The notes under the pieces: model-generated | The model's database searches: none | The model's input: the letters and a program-made list of their open reading frames with translations, nothing else | What the model was told of the DNA's origin: nothing | Shown: piece after piece, positions 16,257 through 24,588 of the stretch | How positions within the stretch are numbered: position 1 is the stretch's first letter | Layout: the number at the start of each line of letters is the position of its first letter | Position numbers and translations under genes: made by a program | Assembly: GCA_959606905.1 (NCBI GenBank) | Contig: CAUHML010000020.1 | Span: 1 to 49,321, forward strand | DNA length: 49,321 nucleotides | Direction of reading: 5' to 3' | From: an uncultured Bacteroides sp. | Lineage (GTDB): Bacteria > Bacteroidota > Bacteroidia > Bacteroidales > Bacteroidaceae

Positions 16257-16859
16257 ATGAAAAAGAAAATTATGAATGTGTGTGGTGTGGCGTTTGTAGC
16301 TGTAAGTCTATTAGCTTGTTCCGGTCAGAAGAAAGGAATGGCTGCCACTGAAATGGCATCGGATAGTACGAAAGTAGTTGGAGACGTGATAACTACTCAA
16401 GCAGATAGCACGGGATATATCGTGAAGGTAGGTGAGGCAGCACCAGACTTTACCATAACTCTGACTGACGGTAAGCAGGTGACTTTATCTTCTCTCCGTG
16501 GTAAAGTGGTAATGTTGCAGTTCACGGCAAGTTGGTGTGGTGTTTGTCGGAAGGAAATGCCGTTTATAGAGAAGGACATTTGGTTGAAGCATAAAGATAA
16601 TGCAGACTTTGCCCTGATTGGTATTGACCGTGACGAGCCGCTTGATAAAGTGCTCGCCTTTGCAAAGTCTACCGGAGTCACTTATCCTTTGGGTTTGGAT
16701 CCCGGTGCAGATATTTTTGCAAAATATGCATTGCGTGAGTCCGGCATAACGCGGAATGTTTTGATAGATAAAGAAGGAAAAATAGTAAAGCTAACCCGTT
16801 TGTACAATGAGGAAGAATTTGCTTCACTGGTGCAGACGATTAATGAAATGCTGAAATAG
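16257..16859 (+). CDS. TlpA-like thioredoxin lipoprotein
   Basis: This 200-residue protein has a lipobox LLAC at residues 18-21, a Thr/Ser-rich linker and a TlpA/AhpC-type thioredoxin fold. The redox pair is C94-x-x-C97 in the motif ASWCGVCRKE, and the GxxAPDF segment typical of the family precedes it. It probably acts in the periplasm as a disulfide reductase or in extracytoplasmic thiol homeostasis. It stands alone, with a TATATTTG box at 16224-16231 upstream and a strong terminator downstream. Family assignment is good; the partner is unknown. Confidence 0.87.
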   Translation: MKKKIMNVCGVAFVAVSLLACSGQKKGMAATEMASDSTKVVGDVITTQADSTGYIVKVGEAAPDFTITLTDGKQVTLSSLRGKVVMLQFTASWCGVCRKEMPFIEKDIWLKHKDNADFALIGIDRDEPLDKVLAFAKSTGVTYPLGLDPGADIFAKYALRESGITRNVLIDKEGKIVKLTRLYNEEEFASLVQTINEMLK

Positions 16860-16920
16860 GATAAAGAACATTTCATCAGGTGTATCTCAGGAAGAATCGT
16901 AAAACTTTCGTGTACAATAA

Positions 16921-16961
16921 AAATAGTAACGCTATCACAACAGGATAGCGTTACTATTTTT
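16921..16961 (+). terminator. Rho-independent terminator
   Basis: AAATAGTAACGCTATC pairs with GATAGCGTTACTATTTTT around a short loop, about 60 bases after the thioredoxin gene. Confidence 0.85.
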
Positions 16962-17016
16962 AGGATATGGCGATACTATCGAAAGAGCATCCCGTCACTA
17001 TTTTATAAAGAGCATT

Positions 17017-17748
17017 CTAAACAATGCTAAGCTTAGCCAGATAATCATAATGCTTTCCTTCTTTCACAAGTTCTGCTTTAAAGCCACATTCGGAAGCGTA
17101 TAGGCTAAGTGTCTGAAAATCTATATATAACCAGTCGAATGTGTCTCCTTTTATACTCTTGTATTGCATCCGGAAATCAATTTCTCCGTAATAGTCTCCG
17201 GCTAAGTCGATAACTATGCTGCCGTCTTCTTCTTCGAACAGATATCGTAAGTCGCTGGAATCCATCAATATACATCCGCCGGGGCGGAGGATACGTTTCA
17301 TTCGTCGGAAAAAATCAGGCATATTGCTTAGTCTGCCGATGATTCCCGAGCCGTTCATAAGCATAAGAATGGTGTCGAATGTTTCTGTGAATGTTTCATC
17401 AAAGAGGTTGATAAGACGGGAATCCTTAACTCCTCGTTGCTTCATTACTTCGACAGATAGCGGAGAAATATCAATGGCACAAACCTCTTTTCCCATATCC
17501 TGAAGTGCCAGGGCGTGACATCCGCTTCCTGCGCCTACGTCCAGTATTTGTCCTGTGGCCATTTGTAGGGCAGTACGTTCCAGCATGGGCATGGAGGGCA
17601 TGGAACGGAACAACTCCTTGACAGGAATTTCATCTTCTTCGAATTGAGAAGAAAAAACTCGCAAGCGGTCAGCTCTGTGGAGGTTGAAAAAATCGGAGAT
17701 AGCAGCCCCCATTGGGTCTTTTTCTGGGATGAGAATTGTTGTTGCCAT
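17017..17748 (-). CDS. Class I SAM-dependent methyltransferase
   Basis: The 243-residue product has a Rossmann-type motif I (LDVGAGSG near residue 70), the motif II acidic loop (CAIDISP) and the post-motif segment ILRPGGCILMDSSD. The substrate is not indicated. I start at the ATG at 17748 rather than the in-frame 17778, because a clear -7 box on this strand occupies 17776-17783 and would place transcription start after the longer start codon. It is divergent from the small gene at 17845. Confidence 0.85.
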   Translation of the reverse strand: MATTILIPEKDPMGAAISDFFNLHRADRLRVFSSQFEEDEIPVKELFRSMPSMPMLERTALQMATGQILDVGAGSGCHALALQDMGKEVCAIDISPLSVEVMKQRGVKDSRLINLFDETFTETFDTILMLMNGSGIIGRLSNMPDFFRRMKRILRPGGCILMDSSDLRYLFEEEDGSIVIDLAGDYYGEIDFRMQYKSIKGDTFDWLYIDFQTLSLYASECGFKAELVKEGKHYDYLAKLSIV

Positions 17749-17775
17749 ATTGGTCGTTACGATTGTTTTAGTTGG

Positions 17776-17783
17776 CAAAGATA
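17776..17783 (-). promoter_or_regulatory. -7 box of the methyltransferase gene
   Basis: Read on the minus strand this is TATCTTTG, a perfect TAnnTTTG. It decides the gene's start at 17748. Confidence 0.6.
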
Positions 17784-17804
17784 AATAAATCCGTAGAAAA
17801 GGGT

Positions 17805-17812
17805 TATCTTTG
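17805..17812 (+). promoter_or_regulatory. -7 box of the 61-aa gene
   Basis: TATCTTTG on the plus strand, 33 bases before the ATG at 17845. It is 21 bases from the facing box of the methyltransferase gene, so the two promoters are divergent and close. Confidence 0.6.
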
Positions 17813-17844
17813 CTGCCGGAAATATGATACTAATAACTTAATAT

Positions 17845-18030
17845 ATGAGTATAGAAGAAGCAATCATGGGTGGAATTGTCTTTAAAGGTAAGAAAGACAA
17901 GCCACAGGAAGATGAAAAAGTGAAGACAAAGGCTAAGAAGGCAACATATATTCGTGGGCAACATGGTTCGGGTGCAGCGAAGATGAAAGCTGATATCAGG
18001 AAAAAAAGAGCAAATCGACATAAAAAATAA
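17845..18030 (+). CDS. Small basic conserved-looking protein (61 aa)
   Basis: This 61-residue protein begins MSIEEAIMGGIVFKGKKDK and is more than one-third Lys/Arg, with a C-terminus KKRANRHKK. It has no membrane segment. Its own promoter box and a strong terminator frame it as a real single-gene unit. The charge would suit nucleic-acid or ribosome binding, but no domain is recognised, so the function remains unknown. Confidence 0.7.
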   Translation: MSIEEAIMGGIVFKGKKDKPQEDEKVKTKAKKATYIRGQHGSGAAKMKADIRKKRANRHKK

Positions 18031-18114
18031 GAATCATATTTGTATTATTTTTGTTTGCTTTTATATAGGAACAGTTATTTTAGGAATATGCTATTTATTT
18101 TCGTAGACAATGAT

Positions 18115-18154
18115 AAAAAAGCGGGGCAGGATAATCATCCTGCCCCGCTTTTTT
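18115..18154. terminator. Bidirectional terminator
   Basis: AAAAAAGCGGGGCAGGAT pairs perfectly with ATCCTGCCCCGCTTTTTT around a four-base loop. It separates the convergent 61-aa gene and the VOC gene and serves both. Confidence 0.9.
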
Positions 18155-18164
18155 ATCATATGAA

Positions 18165-18542
18165 TTATTTCTGCGGAAGTATCTCAATCCAATAATCGTC
18201 CGGGTCATTAATGAAATACAGTCCCATGGCGGTATTCTCGAAACACACGCAACCCATTTCTTTGTGATAGGCACGGACTGCATCATAATCACCTGCTACA
18301 CGAAAGCAGAGATGACTCTCGTTCTCACCCAACTCATAAGGAGCCGTATGATCTTTCAACCATGTTAATTCCAGAAGAAATCCCGTCTCGTTATCTGTCA
18401 GGTAGACGAGGATGAATGAACCGTCGGAAGCTTCTTTCCGATGATGTTCTTTCAATCCGAGTGCTTTCCCGTAGAAGGCAATACTTCGTTCCAGATCGGT
18501 GACGTTGATATTAAAATGGTCAAATCTACTTTTTATTTCCAT
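18165..18542 (-). CDS. VOC (glyoxalase-fold) family protein
   Basis: This 125-residue single-domain protein starts FDHFNINVTDLERSIAFYGKAL, the usual opening of a vicinal-oxygen-chelate domain, and has metal-ligand-like residues (H9, E in LLELTW, H in ESHLCF, E in DYWIEIL). These resemble lactoylglutathione lyase, but small VOC proteins have diverse substrates, so I do not name an enzyme. It is the last gene of a minus-strand run that begins with the ldhA-like gene, 14 bases after DUF4468. A glyoxalase would fit next to a D-lactate dehydrogenase because methylglyoxal detoxification yields D-lactate; that link is inference. Confidence 0.82.
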   Translation of the reverse strand: MEIKSRFDHFNINVTDLERSIAFYGKALGLKEHHRKEASDGSFILVYLTDNETGFLLELTWLKDHTAPYELGENESHLCFRVAGDYDAVRAYHKEMGCVCFENTAMGLYFINDPDDYWIEILPQK

Positions 18543-18556
18543 TGTTGTGATCTACT

Positions 18557-19702
18557 TTATTTTTTCATTAAGAGCTTCACGATCTCACCGACATAAGTAC
18601 GGGGTTGACCGGCTTGCGGAGTAGTCTGTGAGGCCAGTTTCTTACATTCAATAACAGCCGAAGGCGTTGTTTGGTTCGGAGCGTAGAGTTTCAGTGCATA
18701 GCTGTCTGCCTTTTCCATTGCTTCGTAAGACTGGTCGGGGGAAAGCGTGCAGTAAGCAACGGCTTTACCGGACTGATAGCCCAGTGCACCACCGGCATTG
18801 GCAGTCATATTTGTCATATTGAATTCGTCTTTTCCGATAGAAATCACTAACTTGCCGCTTCCCATTAAAGCATATACTTCACCCGGAATCTGTTTCAAGT
18901 CGATTTCTACATAACCCGGCATATCTGCCGAAGCTTTGCCGACAGGAGTTGCAGGAGTCAGATCGGCGGCAGGAACTGCATTTTGGGCAGGTTCGCCGGT
19001 TGTCACTTTGATGTCAGTTTTCTTATCTGCCCCGCCAATAACAATCGGGCCTGTGGCTGTAACGATCGACGGAGCCTTTTGTTCTTCTTCTTTCTTCTTT
19101 TTCTCTATTTTCGGACGGGTATCCGGAGCTCCGAAGGCTACAGCTACATCCATAAATATATCATCGGCAAAGTCTACCGTTTTTCTACGCCATTTTGCCA
19201 ATCCGCGGACTAACTTAGTCTTTGTTTTATTAAGTGCGTATTTGTCGGTAATCCATTCTTCCGCTTTGTACTTTTCTGTATCACGGTATGTGAAACGGAT
19301 TTTTTCCAGTTCCACCAGACAGTTGCCGGGTTTGCAGGTAACGGTGATCTGGTAGTTGATTAGCGTACGGTCTAATGAAAGAGCGCTGGAACTGAACACG
19401 ATCCACTCTTCTCCGATACCGGCAATGGTTCCTTTGTCTTCGTCGGCATAGACAACGCGGCTATCAACATTTTGGTTTTCTTTCAGACGTTCGGTCATCC
19501 ACTTCATGACCGTGTCATAGATTTGTGCCTGACTCATTCCGGGAATCTGAAATTCCTTAGAGAATATAACTTTGCCGTCTACTTCGGGGACAGCTCCTAC
19601 GAGATACCTGCTGTCGTCTTTTTTTTCTTTTGCTGAATCTGCCTTCATTGCTATCGGCAATGCGAGGAACAGGGTAAGAAACAGGATTGTAAATTTATTC
19701 AT
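18557..19702 (-). CDS. Exported DUF4468 protein
   Basis: The product is 381 residues from the ATG at 19702. The longer frame to 19840 would add 46 residues overlapping the upstream gene, while 19702 begins a clean signal peptide (MNKFTILFLTLFLALPIAMKA). A DUF4468 domain, with a TBP-like fold expected, covers about residues 30-180. The middle is a low-complexity linker. The C-terminal 130 residues look like a second repeat of alpha/beta character. The function of DUF4468 is unknown; the protein is periplasmic or outer-membrane-associated. It lies in the same transcription direction as the metallo-hydrolase, 13 bases downstream of it. Confidence 0.75.
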   Translation of the reverse strand: MNKFTILFLTLFLALPIAMKADSAKEKKDDSRYLVGAVPEVDGKVIFSKEFQIPGMSQAQIYDTVMKWMTERLKENQNVDSRVVYADEDKGTIAGIGEEWIVFSSSALSLDRTLINYQITVTCKPGNCLVELEKIRFTYRDTEKYKAEEWITDKYALNKTKTKLVRGLAKWRRKTVDFADDIFMDVAVAFGAPDTRPKIEKKKKEEEQKAPSIVTATGPIVIGGADKKTDIKVTTGEPAQNAVPAADLTPATPVGKASADMPGYVEIDLKQIPGEVYALMGSGKLVISIGKDEFNMTNMTANAGGALGYQSGKAVAYCTLSPDQSYEAMEKADSYALKLYAPNQTTPSAVIECKKLASQTTPQAGQPRTYVGEIVKLLMKK

Positions 19703-19715
19703 AATTATTATGTGT

Positions 19716-20447
19716 TTATTTGGTAATTTCAAAACTTTCGCCCCGATGGGTGATGCTGATAAACCGGCATCCTGCATTTTCGGCGAAATTACGAAGCGCA
19801 TTACCGCCTTCATAATCTTCACTAAAGTGCATGGGCACAAATATAGTAGTTTTTATTTGTTCGATGAACTGTTTTGCCCCTTTCATATAATCTTTTCCCA
19901 TTCTCCGGTCCACCGGAAACAGCACTAAATCAATGTCCGGCGCTTTTTCTTTTAAATATTTAACTTCTGCAAGGAAATCTCCGTTTGCTTTTCGTATCTC
20001 TTCTTCGGTAGATTCTTCGCTCCAGTGCCAGTTGTTTAAATCGCCGGCATGGAAAACACTCCAATCTTGCAGGTGAATCAAGAATGAACTGCCCACATCC
20101 GTCGAACCGAAAGCATCGATGCGGAGCGTCTCGTCCTCATATGTTTCTCCTTTCTTTATATAGATGGCATCTTCGGCTTGGGTACGGTGAGATTTCAGAA
20201 TGTCTTTAGAGAAAATATAATGGATGTCAGGCCGTTGTTCTTTCCAGGTCAATATTTCGCGGTTGAAATGGTCGGGGTGGAAGTGAGTGGCTAATACATA
20301 GAGCTTACCCGGCTTTTGCAAGAGGTAATCATGCACGATTCCCCGGCTATGTTCGGCTTCCGAGGAGTCTTTGTAATAGTCGATAATAACGGTGACGCCT
20401 TCTGCTTCGAGGGCGAAACCGCTATGATAAATGTAATCCAGTATCAT
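19716..20447 (-). CDS. MBL-fold metallo-hydrolase
   Basis: This 243-residue cytoplasmic protein carries the metallo-beta-lactamase signature THFHPDHF with H55, H57, D59 and H60 as metal ligands. HAGDLNNWHW (third ligand) and MHFSED near the C-terminus complete the site. The family includes hydrolases such as UlaG-like lactonases; the substrate is not evident. It sits between pdxH (68 bases upstream) and DUF4468 (13 bases downstream) on the same strand and is probably cotranscribed. Confidence 0.85.
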   Translation of the reverse strand: MILDYIYHSGFALEAEGVTVIIDYYKDSSEAEHSRGIVHDYLLQKPGKLYVLATHFHPDHFNREILTWKEQRPDIHYIFSKDILKSHRTQAEDAIYIKKGETYEDETLRIDAFGSTDVGSSFLIHLQDWSVFHAGDLNNWHWSEESTEEEIRKANGDFLAEVKYLKEKAPDIDLVLFPVDRRMGKDYMKGAKQFIEQIKTTIFVPMHFSEDYEGGNALRNFAENAGCRFISITHRGESFEITK

Positions 20448-20515
20448 AAGCTGAATATTTTTGTAGTTGCAATATTACGTATTCTAGTTGAAGTTGCCAA
20501 GAAAAATCGACGAAA

Positions 20516-21178
20516 TCAAGGGGCAAGGCGACTGATTTGCCATTCTCCATTCTCTTTCAGGATATACAGAAAACGGTCGTGCAGCCGGTTCGGTCTTCCT
20601 TGCCAAAACTCAATCCGGTTGGGGGTGACGGCATATCCGCCCCAGTTGCCGGGCCTTTCCACTTCTTCCCCTATCCAATGGGCGGCTTCTTTCACGAAAG
20701 CGCGTATCAGCTGCATCCGGCTCTTGATAGGCCGGCTCTGTGGAGAAATGTGTGCACCAATCCGGCTTTTATAGGGGCGTTTACGGAAATATTCATCCGA
20801 TTCCTCCGGCGGGACTTTCGTTGCAATTCCTTCTATGTGTACCTGTCTTTCGAGAGCGTGCCAGACAAAAGAGAGCGAGATATGTGGATTCTGTTCCAAC
20901 TGTTTTCCCTTACGGCTTTCATAATTAGTGTAGAAGATAAACTTCCCGTCATGAAGCCCTTTTAACAGTACGGTACGCGTAGAAGGTTTCCCTTCGGGAG
21001 ACACCGTACCTACAATGACGGCGGTAGGCTCGTCTACTTCCGCGTCAATCGCCTCTTGTAGCCACCGGCTGAAAAGCCAAAGCGGGTCGCCGGGAAGTTC
21101 ATTTTCCCTCAACCCGCCTTTCGTGTATTCTTGCCGGATATCTGCAATGTTTATTTTTACCATAAGATTATCTGGCAT
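20516..21178 (-). CDS. pdxH: Pyridoxamine 5'-phosphate oxidase
   Basis: PdxH oxidises pyridoxine or pyridoxamine 5'-phosphate to pyridoxal 5'-phosphate using FMN and oxygen. The 220-residue product shows the RTVLLKGLHDGKFIFYTNYESRKGK segment for FMN and phosphate contact (split here as RTVLLKG and FYTNYESRKG), SRIGAHISPQSRPI for the substrate loop, and the C-terminal WQISRLAP ending that is diagnostic. Two starts are possible, 21178 and the ATG five codons later at 21163; both are common in annotations. It lies 17 bases after the pirin gene in the same run. Confidence 0.95.
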   Translation of the reverse strand: MPDNLMVKINIADIRQEYTKGGLRENELPGDPLWLFSRWLQEAIDAEVDEPTAVIVGTVSPEGKPSTRTVLLKGLHDGKFIFYTNYESRKGKQLEQNPHISLSFVWHALERQVHIEGIATKVPPEESDEYFRKRPYKSRIGAHISPQSRPIKSRMQLIRAFVKEAAHWIGEEVERPGNWGGYAVTPNRIEFWQGRPNRLHDRFLYILKENGEWQISRLAP

Positions 21179-21194
21179 TTAAATTGTTCGTTCA

Positions 21195-21899
21195 TTACAT
21201 AGGAACTTCGATCAACAGAATATGTGAATCTTTTAATGTCTCCAGTTCGAAGTTGTTAGTATCATAAATCCCCATTCCGTCACGGCGTTTCATGACTTCA
21301 CCGTCTACAATGATTTCTCCTTCAATCAGAAAGATGTAGACGCCCGCATGACTTTGGTGTGTATGGTATCCAAGTTTCTTTCCGGCTTCTACTTTGCCGA
21401 TAGAGAACCAGGCATCTTGCAGAAGGGAAGCGGGAGTGCTTCCGTCGGGCGAAACGATAACTGCCAATTCGTTCGGGCGTTCCAGTTCACTGATATTGAA
21501 GTCCTGATAGACAGGGCGTGTGTTCCGTTCTCTCGGCATAATCCAGATCTGGAGAAATTCTACCGGTTCTACGGGACTTGCATTCATTTCGCTGTGGAAG
21601 ATACCTGTTCCGGCACTCATTGTCTGGATTTCTCCCACGGTGATGATGCGGCTGTTCTTTTTACTGTCACCATGTTGCAGATGTCCTTTCAGTGGAATGG
21701 AGACAATTTCCATATTCTTGTGCGGATGCGTCTGGAATCCTTCTCCGGGTGCCACTTTGTCGTCATTCAATACACGAAGTGCACCGAAGTTGATACGGTT
21801 GGAATCGAAATATTCATCGAAACTGAAAGTGTGGTAACTATCCAGCCACTCATATTTAGAATGTCCTCTTGTATCTGCTTTATGTATAACTTTCTTCAT
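21195..21899 (-). CDS. Pirin-family cupin protein
   Basis: The 234-residue protein begins at 21899 (MKKVIHKADTRGHS). The frame upstream to 21941 has no support and contains no family residues. The N-terminal cupin has the metal-binding pattern HPHKNMEIVS (first His pair) with HSEMNAS later, as in pirins and the quercetinase-like YhhW. Pirins are iron-containing cupins with quercetinase or regulatory activity. It is transcribed with the ldhA-like gene (61 bases upstream) and pdxH. Confidence 0.88.
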   Translation of the reverse strand: MKKVIHKADTRGHSKYEWLDSYHTFSFDEYFDSNRINFGALRVLNDDKVAPGEGFQTHPHKNMEIVSIPLKGHLQHGDSKKNSRIITVGEIQTMSAGTGIFHSEMNASPVEPVEFLQIWIMPRERNTRPVYQDFNISELERPNELAVIVSPDGSTPASLLQDAWFSIGKVEAGKKLGYHTHQSHAGVYIFLIEGEIIVDGEVMKRRDGMGIYDTNNFELETLKDSHILLIEVPM

Positions 21900-21960
21900 A
21901 ATGTTCTCCTTTTTCTTGTTGTTTATATGTCTTATGAACAAAGAGGGTGGGGGAAAGGTT

Positions 21961-22962
21961 TTATTTCTTCACTTCATTTAGCAAAGGCTTATGGTTGATA
22001 AAATCTCTGATATTTTGTAATGTCGTCATTGCGATATTCTCCAGTGCTTCGTGTGTGAAGAAGGCTTGGTGGGAGGTCACAATGACATTGTTGAATGAAA
22101 GCAGCCGGGCAAGCACATCGTCGTCGATGATGTGGTCGGACTGGTCTTCGTAGAAATATTCGCTTTCTTCCTCGTACACATCCAGTCCGGCAGAACCGAT
22201 TTTCTTGTTTTTTAAGCCTTCAATCAAAGCGTTGGTGTGAATCAACTGTCCGCGACCGGTATTGATAATCATCACTCCGTCTTTCATTTTGCTGATAGAG
22301 TAGTCATTAATCAGGTATTTGGTAGCTTCGGTAAGCGGACAATGGAGGGAGATGATGTCGGAACTATGGTATAATTCGTCTAATGAAGTATATACGATTT
22401 TTTCTTCGCGGGCGAAGTTATAGTCCGGATAAAGGTCGTAGGCCAATATGTTCATGCCGAACCCTTTCAAGATATGGATCAGGATTTTTGCAATCTTTCC
22501 CGTGCCGATGATGCCTGCTGTTTTTCCGTGCATATCGAACCCCATGAGTCCGTGAAGGGAAAAGTTTCCGTCCTTGGTACGCCAGGAGGCACGGGGAATT
22601 TTCCGGTTGAGGGATAGCATGAGAGCTACGGTATATTCGGCAACCGCATAGGGTGAATAGGCGGGGACACGTACCACCGTGATTCCGGCAGCTGCGGCAG
22701 CGTTTAAATCTACATTATTAAATCCTGCACACCGCAATGCCAGTAGCTTTACTCCGTTGGAAGCCATGATGCGGAGTACTTCCGCATCGGCAATATCATT
22801 GACGAAAATACAAACTGCATCTACCCCTTGTGTCAGTAATACATTGTTTTTATTCAGATGTCCTTTGTAGTAGCGTATCTCAAATCCGAACTCTTTGTTT
22901 TTATCAGTGAAAGAAGATTCGTCATAAGGCTTTGTGCCGAAAAAAGCAATTGTATAGGCCAT
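21961..22962 (-). CDS. ldhA: D-lactate dehydrogenase-like 2-hydroxyacid dehydrogenase
   Basis: This 333-residue NAD-dependent enzyme has a Rossmann GIIGTGKIAKI motif near residue 150, the catalytic Arg in NTGRGQLI (about residue 235), a Glu in the EESEYFYEDQ region and the catalytic His in TSHQAFFTHEAL (about residue 296). The EYFYED insertion and overall length match fermentative D-lactate dehydrogenases, so LdhA is the likely identity: pyruvate + NADH to D-lactate. It heads the minus-strand run that extends to the VOC gene. Confidence 0.88.
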   Translation of the reverse strand: MAYTIAFFGTKPYDESSFTDKNKEFGFEIRYYKGHLNKNNVLLTQGVDAVCIFVNDIADAEVLRIMASNGVKLLALRCAGFNNVDLNAAAAAGITVVRVPAYSPYAVAEYTVALMLSLNRKIPRASWRTKDGNFSLHGLMGFDMHGKTAGIIGTGKIAKILIHILKGFGMNILAYDLYPDYNFAREEKIVYTSLDELYHSSDIISLHCPLTEATKYLINDYSISKMKDGVMIINTGRGQLIHTNALIEGLKNKKIGSAGLDVYEEESEYFYEDQSDHIIDDDVLARLLSFNNVIVTSHQAFFTHEALENIAMTTLQNIRDFINHKPLLNEVKK

Positions 22963-23136
22963 AATATTTTCTGTTTTTATTCTTACATAATAAACACTGA
23001 AATAGGGTGAATTGTTTATCCTTTCCTATGTCTTGAATATAAATCGTTTCATTAGAAACTGTTTGGTTTTTCAATTAAAATAGGGGGATTAATGAAAATA
23101 AATGCACAATCATACCTTCTATGTGCAATTATATCG

Positions 23137-23144
23137 TATCTTTG
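23137..23144 (+). promoter_or_regulatory. -7 box of the FadL-like gene
   Basis: TATCTTTG, 28 bases before the ATG at 23173. The -33 region is not conserved. Confidence 0.55.
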
Positions 23145-23172
23145 CGCCCGAAATAATTTAAAAAAGATTTAG

Positions 23173-24510
23173 ATGAGAAAAATTTCCTTGATTGGATTTG
23201 TAATGTTAATCGTTTCAATTCCAACTTTTGCCGGAGGTCTTCTGACAAATACTAATCAACATGTGGCTTTCCTTAGAATGTTAGCACGCGGTGCTTCCAT
23301 TGATATTGACGGTGTTTATTCCAATCCTGCCGGTCTGGCTTTCTTGCCGGGCGACGGTCTTTATCTTTCTTTGAACGGACAAAGTGCTTATCAAACGCGT
23401 AATATAGATATGACGTTTCCACTGTTCCCGGAAGACGGGCACAGACGTTATTATAAGGGTAAAGCTTCTGCTCCTTTTATTCCTAGTTTCCAAGGTGCTT
23501 ATAAAAAAGGAGACTGGACTGTATCCGGTAGCTTCGCCGTTGGCGGTGGAGGAGGAAAGGCTTCTTTCGATGACGGTTTGGGAATGTTCGATTCAATGGT
23601 AATGGGACAGATTTATCAAGCTGCAAGTGGCAAAGTTACTCCTAATATGTACACAATCAATAGTGCAATGGACGGAAGCCAGTTCATTTATGGCGTTCAA
23701 TTAGGCTTGTCATATAAGGTTAACGATTGGCTGGGTGTTTTTGCCGGTGGACGTATGAACTATTTCAGTGGTGGTTATGAAGGCTTTCTGACTGCGAAAG
23801 TGAAAGCAGATTTGCCGGGTATGCCGGCAGGTACGGAATTAGCAGGTATCGAATTGGATTGTGACCAGACAGGTTGGGGAATTACGCCTATTCTTGGAGC
23901 CGATGTGAAACTGGGTAAATGGAATATCGGTTTGAAATATGAGTTCATGACAAGCTTGAATCTTGAGAATAAGACCAAGAAAGCGGAAGTTCGTCAGATG
24001 GGGAATGTAATGGGGGATGAAGGAAATCCGTTGGCTGATTATAAGGACGGTGTAAATACGCCGAGTGATATTCCTGCTTTATTGACTGCCGCCGTTGGTT
24101 ATGAAATCCTTCCTACACTTCGTGCAACAGTAGAATATCATCATTTCTTCGATAAGGCTGCCGGTATGGCCAATGACAAGCAGAAAGCTTTGAAGCATGG
24201 TACACACGAAATTCTACTTGGTGCAGAGTGGGATGTGACTAAACAACTGACGATTAGCGGTGGTTATCAAAATACAGATTATGGATTGGCAGATGATTTC
24301 CAGAGCGATATTAGTTTCTCATGCGATTCTTATTCACTTGGTTTTGGTGCCGCAATCAAAATGACGAAGCATTTGACGATGAATGTTGCTTATTTCTGGA
24401 CAAACTACAAGGACTATAATAAAATGACAGAAACAGCTCTTGGAGCTTCATCAACTACATACAGCCGTACTAATAAGGTGTTCGGTCTTGGTGTAGACTA
24501 CAAGTTCTAA
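23173..24510 (+). CDS. OmpP1/FadL/TodX-family outer-membrane protein
   Basis: This 445-residue protein has a signal peptide (MRKISLIGFVMLIVSIPTFAGG), followed by the NQHVAFLRMLARGAS and DGVYSNPAGLAFL segments typical of the FadL N-terminal hatch. Many amphipathic beta strands follow and the protein ends with an aromatic residue (DYKF), as OM barrels do. FadL-type channels carry hydrophobic compounds across the outer membrane; the substrate here is unknown. It has its own promoter box and a terminator shared with the converging DcaP gene. Confidence 0.87.
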   Translation: MRKISLIGFVMLIVSIPTFAGGLLTNTNQHVAFLRMLARGASIDIDGVYSNPAGLAFLPGDGLYLSLNGQSAYQTRNIDMTFPLFPEDGHRRYYKGKASAPFIPSFQGAYKKGDWTVSGSFAVGGGGGKASFDDGLGMFDSMVMGQIYQAASGKVTPNMYTINSAMDGSQFIYGVQLGLSYKVNDWLGVFAGGRMNYFSGGYEGFLTAKVKADLPGMPAGTELAGIELDCDQTGWGITPILGADVKLGKWNIGLKYEFMTSLNLENKTKKAEVRQMGNVMGDEGNPLADYKDGVNTPSDIPALLTAAVGYEILPTLRATVEYHHFFDKAAGMANDKQKALKHGTHEILLGAEWDVTKQLTISGGYQNTDYGLADDFQSDISFSCDSYSLGFGAAIKMTKHLTMNVAYFWTNYKDYNKMTETALGASSTTYSRTNKVFGLGVDYKF

Positions 24511-24536
24511 GATTTCATAATCCGACCTTTATATAT

Positions 24537-24577
24537 AAAGAAGCCGTCTCGGACATTGTCTTGAGGCGGCTTTCTTT
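24537..24577. terminator. Bidirectional terminator
   Basis: AAAGAAGCCGTCTC pairs with GAGGCGGCTTTCTTT (one G-T pair). It lies between the convergent FadL-like and DcaP-like genes. Confidence 0.8.
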
Positions 24578-24588
24578 ATTTTTTTGTC

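Noticed and set aside
21348..21998. 216-codon plus-strand frame over the pirin gene
   Set aside because: Antisense to pirin, which has full family motifs.
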